Source: Pseudomonadota bacterium (GTDB lineage: Bacteria; Pseudomonadota; Gammaproteobacteria; Xanthomonadales; Marinicellaceae). Taken from it: a stretch of DNA of 10,039 nucleotides. Location: the NCBI GenBank assembly GCA_008501575.1, contig QQUO01000335.1:1-10039 (forward strand), written 5' to 3'. Under the pieces are notes generated by a model that was given only the letters and a program-made list of their open reading frames with translations, was not told the origin of the DNA and did not search any database. The translations under genes and the position numbers were made by a program. Positions 5,846 to 10,039 of this stretch are shown piece by piece. Each line of letters starts with the position of its first letter. Position 1 is the first letter of the stretch.

Positions 5846-5852
5846 ACCTAAC
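5846..5852 (-). other. attI/cassette junction core site
   Basis: On the minus strand this is GTTAGGT, with AATAAGTT preceding it on the integrase side. Recombination would fall between G (5852) and TT, so the inserted cassette runs from 5851 to 4747 (1,105 bp). The rest of attI should extend toward 6036. The boundary is inferred by matching this core to the attC R'' at 4839-4845. Confidence 0.8.
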
Positions 5853-5952
5853 AACTTATTAAACACACATCTTAAGCCATATCATGAACTAAAATCACCC
5901 AATATTAGCCTTTTTAGCCCTTAATTGGATGAAAAATTGCATCTATTTGTAG

Positions 5953-6039
5953 ATTTATGCGTTTTTATACGAGATATTCGAGTTTAAAACGCATAAATGC
6001 GCTATTATCAGTCAATTTCTTAATAATAACGCATTTATG
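5953..6039. promoter_or_regulatory. Nested palindromes in the attI/intI upstream region
   Basis: ATTTATGCGTTTT (5953-5965) and AAAACGCATAAAT (5986-5998) are a perfect 13-bp inverted repeat with a 20-base interior. The right arm also forms CGCAT-AA-ATGCG (5990-6001), and CATAAATGCG (5992-6001) recurs inverted as CGCATTTATG at 6030-6039, overlapping the intI start codon. The motif therefore appears at least three times in 87 bases. A -10-like TATTAT lies at 6003-6008. No LexA box of the CTG-N10-CAG kind was seen. The repeats could be accessory integrase-binding sites of attI, operators for an unknown regulator, or both. Confidence 0.6.
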
Positions 6040-6999
6040 AAGTTGCTTGACCAGGTTCGGGTAAAAATCAAATTCCTACATTACAGCGATGAAACTGCTA
6101 AAATTTATGTGTATTGGATAAAACAATACATTTTATTTCACCACAAAAGACACCCTAAGGATATGGGGAAAGCTGAAATCGAACAGTTTCTAACCCATTT
6201 AGCCACCCACAGAAATGTCGCAGCCTCGACACAAAACCAGGCCTTCAACGCCCTCTTATTCTTATACAATAAAGTGCTCGATATTTCTCTTAAAAATAAA
6301 AACATCAATGCCCTCAGAGCCAAACAACGGGTTCATTTACCCACCGTATTAAGCACCCAAGAAATTAAACATTTACTGGCCCAATTTAAAGACGACATTT
6401 ATAAACTGATCACGCAATTGATTTATGGCTGCGGGTTGCGAATATCTGAGGCCATGAACTTAAGAATTAAAGATTTGGATTTCGACTACAACCGAGTCAT
6501 CATTTGGGACAGTAAGTCATTAGATGACAGATCACTGCCCATGCCTCAGCGATTGGTAAAACCGTTACAAAATTTGATTGATAAAAATAATGTATCACAC
6601 CGTCAGGACTTATCCGTGGGTTATGGCTCGGTCGAACTTCCTAACGCACTGAAAAGAAAGTACCCTAACGCTGACAAAGAGTTCAAATGGCAGTATCTTT
6701 TTCAAATGAATAAAGTGTCGAAAGATCCAACTACTGGAATAATCAGAAGACACCATGTGTTGGAAAGTACTTACAACAGGAACCTGAAAAAAGCGGTCAT
6801 CAAATCCGACATCAATAAAAAAATTACGGCCCATACACTTCGTCATTCCTATGCGACACATTTATTACAAGCCGGAATAGACGTCAGAACAATTCAAGAT
6901 CTCATGGGACATAAGAGTTTAGAAACCACTATGATTTATACCCATGTGGTGAAAGAACTCAGTGAAAAGAATCGATTCAGCCCGCTTGATTATTTATGA
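6037..6999 (+). CDS. intI: Integron integrase (tyrosine recombinase)
   Basis: A 320-residue tyrosine recombinase that would insert and excise gene cassettes at attI and attC. The N-terminal SAM-like domain covers about residues 1-90 and the catalytic domain the rest. The catalytic set is R135 (GCGLRISEAM), K160, H266 and R269 (AHTLRHSYATH), H292 (GHKSLETT) and Y301. The integron-specific insertion is unmistakable at about 190-222: DLSVGYGSVELPNALKRKYP then NADKEFKWQYLF; ordinary XerC/D proteins lack it. The gene is complete and divergent from the cassette, the standard integron layout. An oddity is that the usual GKGxKDR loop around the catalytic lysine reads SKSLDDR. There is no visible Shine-Dalgarno before ATG 6037. 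A strong hairpin terminator follows. Confidence 0.95.
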   Translation: MKLLDQVRVKIKFLHYSDETAKIYVYWIKQYILFHHKRHPKDMGKAEIEQFLTHLATHRNVAASTQNQAFNALLFLYNKVLDISLKNKNINALRAKQRVHLPTVLSTQEIKHLLAQFKDDIYKLITQLIYGCGLRISEAMNLRIKDLDFDYNRVIIWDSKSLDDRSLPMPQRLVKPLQNLIDKNNVSHRQDLSVGYGSVELPNALKRKYPNADKEFKWQYLFQMNKVSKDPTTGIIRRHHVLESTYNRNLKKAVIKSDINKKITAHTLRHSYATHLLQAGIDVRTIQDLMGHKSLETTMIYTHVVKELSEKNRFSPLDYL

Positions 7000-7000
7000 G

Positions 7001-7028
7001 ATTAAAACCTATTTATAGGGATTTTAAT
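7001..7028. terminator. Bidirectional terminator between convergent genes
   Basis: ATTAAAA (7001-7007) pairs with TTTTAAT (7022-7028) and CCTAT (7008-7012) with ATAGG (7015-7019), with a two-base bulge and a two-base loop. The outer arms supply a U-run in either direction. It fills the 29 bases between the intI stop (6999) and the stop of the minus-strand gene (7029). Confidence 0.8.
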
Positions 7029-7562
7029 TTACTCGCAGTTGGTGTCTACATAGCGATCACCCGCTACGGTTTCCAATTTTAAAGTAGGCTTTCCAGACTC
7101 TAAAACAATCTCAGTTTTTGTGCCATCTCTTAGCCATAATTCATGAGAAGCGGTTTTTTTCAAATTATTACCTAATTTGAAGAATGATCCATTTTTAAAA
7201 ATCGTACATTCTTCCCTAAATATTTTCACTACAGGAAAGTTTTCATGATACCAAAAATCTACATATACAAATATTTCTCCATCATCTGAAAGATACCCTT
7301 CCGGATATCCACTTGGATTATAGGCACGAGACCAAACCGGTACTTGATTAGGACCAGGAGTCGGGTATTGAAATGCTTTGTATACGGAGAGCGTCCAAGT
7401 ATCTTGCCATGGATGCTCGGCACCTTCATTGTAGTCCCTACTCAAAAATACTGACCACTTGCCATTGTGAGAATTAACTTTATAGTTTGACCAATCCGGC
7501 GGTAAATCTGAATAAGCCCTCAAAGGAAGGAGTATAAATAACAGTAATAGGCGTATCTTCAT
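7029..7562 (-). CDS. Secreted hypothetical protein, 177 residues
   Basis: It starts with a clear Sec signal peptide (MKIRLLLLFILLPLRAYS), with cleavage likely after AYS, residue 18, leaving a mature periplasmic or exported domain of about 159 residues. The body is rich in aromatic residues and glycine: WSNYKVNSHNGKWSVFLSRD, then WQDTWTLSVYKAF, GYLSDDGEIFVYVDFWYHEN and HELWLRDGTKTEIVLESGKP. These alternating strands suggest a beta-sheet or beta-propeller-like fold. Only two mature cysteines are present (EECTIF and the penultimate DTNCE), possibly a disulfide. I do not recognise the family. No good Shine-Dalgarno precedes the ATG at 7562. Copy 2 of the dispersed repeat lies just upstream. Confidence 0.75.
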   Translation of the reverse strand: MKIRLLLLFILLPLRAYSDLPPDWSNYKVNSHNGKWSVFLSRDYNEGAEHPWQDTWTLSVYKAFQYPTPGPNQVPVWSRAYNPSGYPEGYLSDDGEIFVYVDFWYHENFPVVKIFREECTIFKNGSFFKLGNNLKKTASHELWLRDGTKTEIVLESGKPTLKLETVAGDRYVDTNCE

Positions 7563-7603
7563 AGAAACTTAACGAACACGACGAACAAATAGCGTAGCCT
7601 GAG

Positions 7604-7673
7604 TTAAATTTTTAATTTTAGCACAAGCCATATCTGATGGTTATGCATTCCCACGCTGGAGCGTGGGAACGAG
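7604..7673. repeat. Dispersed ~52-bp repeat, copy 2, ending in a perfect REP-like hairpin
   Basis: Bases 7604-7655 match 1774-1826 with about three differences. Here the element continues into a perfect palindrome, TTCCCACGCT (7648-7657) and AGCGTGGGAA (7660-7669), followed by CGAG. The minus strand therefore reads CTCG in front of a 10-bp-stem hairpin, a REP-like layout. Hairpins of this TTCCCACGCT type are common in environmental gammaproteobacterial genomes. The gap 7563-7729 holds nothing else. Confidence 0.8.
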
Positions 7674-7729
7674 ATTAATAACTTTCAACTAACTCAAAGT
7701 CTGAAAAAACCACTCAGATTAAGACGGTA

Positions 7730-8005
7730 TTACTTTAACTTTAATGTCCCGCCCTGGTCATTGTCATACCATTTGAGTTCTACTTCCAGGCTGTGTTGAA
7801 TTCCTCTTGCGCCTTTGTCTTCATCCTCGACTTGTACTTCAAGGACCAGGCTTTGGGGAAGCTGTAAAGTAATTTCTTCCTGTCCCTGGCTCAGAACGAC
7901 CTGACCTTTCGAAATTTTGTCGGCAAGTTGATGCAAGAATTCACTCACTTCTGATCGATTTTTCCGCTCTTCGCTTTTAAACAGTCTTGTTTCTTTTCCC
8001 ATCAT
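7730..8005 (-). CDS. Amphi-Trp domain-containing small protein
   Basis: A 91-residue cytosolic protein. The N-terminal half is charged and helical (RLFKSEERKNRSEVSEFLHQ, then LADKISKGQVVL) and the C-terminal half is the strand pattern VLEVQVEDEDKG then HSLEVELKWYDND, which I recognise as the amphi-Trp domain, of unknown function. The open frame extends upstream to 8077, but AGAGGA lies about 5-8 bases before the twin ATGs at 8005 and 8002 and the family begins near MGKET, so the short form is chosen; 8002 is the alternative start. It lies 151 bases downstream of the lpxL-type gene on the same strand and probably has its own transcript. Confidence 0.8.
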   Translation of the reverse strand: MMGKETRLFKSEERKNRSEVSEFLHQLADKISKGQVVLSQGQEEITLQLPQSLVLEVQVEDEDKGARGIQHSLEVELKWYDNDQGGTLKLK

Positions 8006-8104
8006 ATATTTCCTCTCAAGAAAATTCATAATAAACGCAAGGTTGAAAGACCGCCCAATAAATATGTATGGTCTCAACTTGTTTATATTAATTGTAAGTC
8101 ATGC

Positions 8105-8128
8105 AAGGTTAAAAGCAAACCTTTTTAA
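8105..8128. terminator. Candidate hairpin between lpxL-type and amphi-Trp genes
   Basis: AAGGTT (8105-8110) pairs with AACCTT (8118-8123) around a 7-base loop; on plus it is followed by a short T-run. On the minus strand, where transcription is expected, the hairpin has A's before it and no U-run after it, so its efficiency as the operon terminator is doubtful. Confidence 0.35.
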
Positions 8129-8156
8129 TGATGCGAGAAATGACGATATCAGCCAT

Positions 8157-9059
8157 CTATTTATAGGGGTTCTCGTAACCCTCAGGCTGGTTCTTAAATC
8201 GGCGGTGCACCCAGAGGTATTGTTCCGGGTGTTGTTTGATTTGCTGTTCGAACAATTGGTTGATTTGGGTGGAGGCGGTGTTTTCGCCGACTTGACCGAG
8301 TTCGTGCATTTCGGGAAGGATTTCGATGTGCCATTGCCCGGGGCCGGTGCGAAAGCAGAACCAGGGGACCACTTTGACGCCTCTTTGTGCGAGGTTTTGG
8401 GTGCCGGTGGTGGTGGCGGCGGGGCGGCCGAAGAAATCGGCGAATTTCACTTTGTATGAGAAATTCTGATCGGGGGCATAATAGACCGGATGGCCTTGTT
8501 TTACCGAGCGCAATAAGCCGTGAATATTTTTTTTATCGATCAGTTTTTCCACATAGCCCAGGCGGGCCTGTTCTAAATGGGCTTCCAGATCTTTGTTGTT
8601 ATGTTGGCGCGCCAGCATATGACCCACCGGCAGATTTAAGTCATTTAATTTCATATTGAGGCCACGAATACCCCACTCGATGGAGGTGGTGTGACAACTG
8701 AGCATCAGACAGCCGCTACCCTGCTCGAGGATATTTTCCAGATGTTCAAAGCCGGAAATTGTAAACCGCTCCATGGTTTGAGCAGATAAGCCTTTGGGTT
8801 GATACCATAAAGCTGCCAGCATTTCGGTGACACCCTGGCCGGTGGCAATTAAATTCGCTTTCAGTAAGGCTTTTTGCTTTTTATAATCCGGGAAGCACAG
8901 GGCAATATTTATATCGGCGATGCGTTTGCGGCGGTTGGGTAAACGATAGAATAAACGTCCGAGCAACCGGCCACCGGCTAACTGCCAGCTTAAAGGTAAG
9001 CGACAATATAATTTGGCCAGGGCCACATTGATATCAGTCCTTACGCTGTTGAAGCTCAT
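8157..9059 (-). CDS. LpxL/HtrB-family lipid A (or related) acyltransferase
   Basis: A 300-residue membrane-associated acyltransferase of the LpxL/LpxM family, which adds secondary acyl chains from acyl-ACP to lipid A at the inner membrane. The catalytic HX4E motif is H123 to E128 (SCHTTSIEWG). Further family blocks are HMLARQHNNKDLE (147-159), YYAPDQNF (193-200), FFGRPAATTTGT (209-220) and the C-terminal WVHRRFKNQPEG (283-294). The length is normal. The first 26 bases overlap the end of the glycosyltransferase gene, indicating coupling in one operon; a GTG at codon 12 is an alternative start preceded by AAGGA. Which acyl position or chain it uses cannot be told from the sequence. Confidence 0.9.
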   Translation of the reverse strand: MSFNSVRTDINVALAKLYCRLPLSWQLAGGRLLGRLFYRLPNRRKRIADINIALCFPDYKKQKALLKANLIATGQGVTEMLAALWYQPKGLSAQTMERFTISGFEHLENILEQGSGCLMLSCHTTSIEWGIRGLNMKLNDLNLPVGHMLARQHNNKDLEAHLEQARLGYVEKLIDKKNIHGLLRSVKQGHPVYYAPDQNFSYKVKFADFFGRPAATTTGTQNLAQRGVKVVPWFCFRTGPGQWHIEILPEMHELGQVGENTASTQINQLFEQQIKQHPEQYLWVHRRFKNQPEGYENPYK

Positions 9060-9789
9060 AGAGTTTGGCGTATTTTAAGTAGGCATAATAACTGTTTAAG
9101 GTGGCATTTACGACACCGGCGACACCGTTAAATATTTGCCGCTTGATAAAATATTGGCGAAAGAAATAAAAAATCGGGTAAAAGAACAAGCGCATTGCGG
9201 TACAGCGTTTACCACGCTCGAATTTTTGTTGCGCCGATAACTCTGAATAGCGGTTTATTTTTTCCAACTTGACCTGTATCGAGGTTTCGCCGTAATGCTT
9301 AAAGGGGGCGTATAATCGTTTTACCACACCCTCGACCTGAATCGATTCGTGCACCAAATCACGGCTCATATGGCTTTTGGAGCGACGAAATAAGCGGATA
9401 AATTCGTTGCGCTTCACCCAGGGGTGGGCCCAATGCCAAAACACCCATTCAATTCGCGGCATATTATAGCCATCGGCTTTGGGCTTCTTACTTTGCCATT
9501 GTTGGATTTTCTTGATGGCTTTGGGTGTTAAGCATTCATCGGCATCCAGTAACAACACCCAATCATGGCCGGCCATATCGATGACATCCTGTTTTTGTTG
9601 GGCATAGCCTTTAAAGGTCTGTTGCCGGCAAATAACAGCCGGGAAATCGGCAATAATATCCAGGGTTTTGTCTTCACTGTAAGAATCCAACACAATCACT
9701 TCATCCGCCCAAGCGACACTGTCTAAACAGGTTTTTATGGTTTTTTCGGCATTAAAAGTGGTAATCACCACACTGATTTTAGTCTTCAC
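9034..9789 (-). CDS. WaaE/KdtX-type family 2 glycosyltransferase
   Basis: A 251-residue GT-A fold glycosyltransferase that would transfer a sugar, in WaaE typically beta-linked glucose, to the inner core of lipopolysaccharide at the cytoplasmic face. The N-terminus SVVITTFNAEKTIKTCLDSV (6-25) and WADEVIVLDSYSEDKT (27-42) are the nucleotide-sugar-binding region, and the metal-binding DXD equivalent is DADE (82-85). The motif FKGYAQQKQ (59-67) and the C-terminal basic, aromatic segment (MRLFFYPIFYFFRQYF) are typical of the WaaE group. The start is GTG 9789, preceded by AGGGG 6 bases upstream. It overlaps the O-antigen ligase end by 11 bases and the acyltransferase start by 26 bases. Confidence 0.85.
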   Translation of the reverse strand: MKTKISVVITTFNAEKTIKTCLDSVAWADEVIVLDSYSEDKTLDIIADFPAVICRQQTFKGYAQQKQDVIDMAGHDWVLLLDADECLTPKAIKKIQQWQSKKPKADGYNMPRIEWVFWHWAHPWVKRNEFIRLFRRSKSHMSRDLVHESIQVEGVVKRLYAPFKHYGETSIQVKLEKINRYSELSAQQKFERGKRCTAMRLFFYPIFYFFRQYFIKRQIFNGVAGVVNATLNSYYAYLKYAKLYELQQRKD

Positions 9790-10039
9790 CGCTGACCCCT
9801 ATCAAACTAACAATCACCAACCACCACAAACAGATTGACCAAAAAGAGGAAAACAGGGAGTATAAGGACACCACCGGCAAGAAAGCCGCCAATAAAGCTG
9901 TGGCATAGGGCACAACCGAGGCCTGTTTAAATTTATTTTTCACCACACTAAGATAGATGAAAATCAACGCCAAACCAAACACAAACCCTAAGGTGCCGGT
10001 TTCCGCCATCAATTCCAGGACCCAATGGTGAGCCTGTAA
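9779..10039 (-). CDS. O-antigen ligase (WaaL) family, C-terminal part (partial)
   Basis: The frame runs off the right edge; 86 C-terminal residues are visible. It begins with AHHWVLELMAETGTLGFVFG, the periplasmic-loop and helix motif of the O-antigen ligase/polymerase family (classically HNxxLxxxAExG), followed by three more hydrophobic helices (LALIFIYLSVV, VPYATALLAAFLPVVSLYS, ICLWWLVIVSLIG). WaaL joins O-antigen or other polymers to lipid A-core in the inner membrane. It is the first visible gene of the operon with the glycosyltransferase and acyltransferase. The true start lies outside the window. A Wzy-type polymerase of the same family cannot be excluded. Confidence 0.8.
   Translation of the reverse strand, partial: LQAHHWVLELMAETGTLGFVFGLALIFIYLSVVKNKFKQASVVPYATALLAAFLPVVSLYSLFSSFWSICLWWLVIVSLIGVSGED

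Noticed and set aside
5821..5847. Upstream GTG start for the nitroreductase
   Set aside because: The GTG is part of the recombination core GTTAGGTG; the ATG at 5820 has a strong GAGGAG ribosome binding site and fits family length.
5853..5950. Cassette promoter Pc on the minus strand
   Set aside because: TTGGGT and TTTAAT-like boxes can be found but with poor spacing; no pair was good enough to annotate.
8043..8659. Plus-strand open frames with glycine- or arginine-rich translations
   Set aside because: They are antisense shadows of the acyltransferase gene, with low-complexity compositions and no family motifs.

Overview
The window looks like chromosomal DNA of a Gram-negative gammaproteobacterium. 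The right end carries lipopolysaccharide genes (O-antigen ligase, WaaE-type glycosyltransferase, LpxL/HtrB-type acyltransferase). The intergenic DNA is full of short palindromic repeats of kinds common in environmental gammaproteobacteria such as methanotrophs; that finer placement is only a guess. The base composition is moderately AT-rich and patchy.

Layout. 2-223 is the 3' end of an unidentified plus-strand gene. 224-3316 is an accessory stretch of minus-strand genes: a secreted four-cysteine protein, a DUF4919-type lipoprotein, an unidentified 145-residue protein, and a HicA/HicB toxin-antitoxin pair with a very clear autoregulatory promoter/operator. These are separated by repeat clusters. 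3317-3547 holds a broken CopG/BrnA-like antitoxin gene. 3642-4577 is a REP-associated tyrosine transposase-type gene (HUH/Y1) on the plus strand.

4741-6999 is the most notable part: a compact integron. An integron integrase gene (plus strand, 6037) is divergent from a single gene cassette on the minus strand. The cassette encodes an Acg-type nitroreductase-fold flavoprotein. It is bounded on the integrase side by a GTTAGGT core at 5846-5852 (attI/cassette junction) and on the other side by a 105-bp attC site at 4741-4845. The attC contains an exact 40-bp-period tandem duplication. The integrase promoter region carries nested palindromes built from a CGCATAAAT motif that reach into the start codon. 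I found no second attC, so this appears to be a one-cassette integron, or the remnant of a longer one.

Downstream of the integrase a strong bidirectional hairpin terminator separates it from a convergent gene for a secreted hypothetical protein (7029-7562). Then follow a repeat with a perfect REP-like hairpin, a small amphi-Trp domain protein, and the tightly packed lipopolysaccharide operon (O-antigen ligase, glycosyltransferase, acyltransferase, with overlapping ends), which runs off the right edge.

The mobile and addictive elements (integron, RAYT, HicAB, decayed antitoxin, at least four repeat families) make 224-7729 look like a variable island between conserved flanks. Gene families were recognised from remembered motifs and no database search was possible, so family names are strong where catalytic motifs are quoted and weaker elsewhere.
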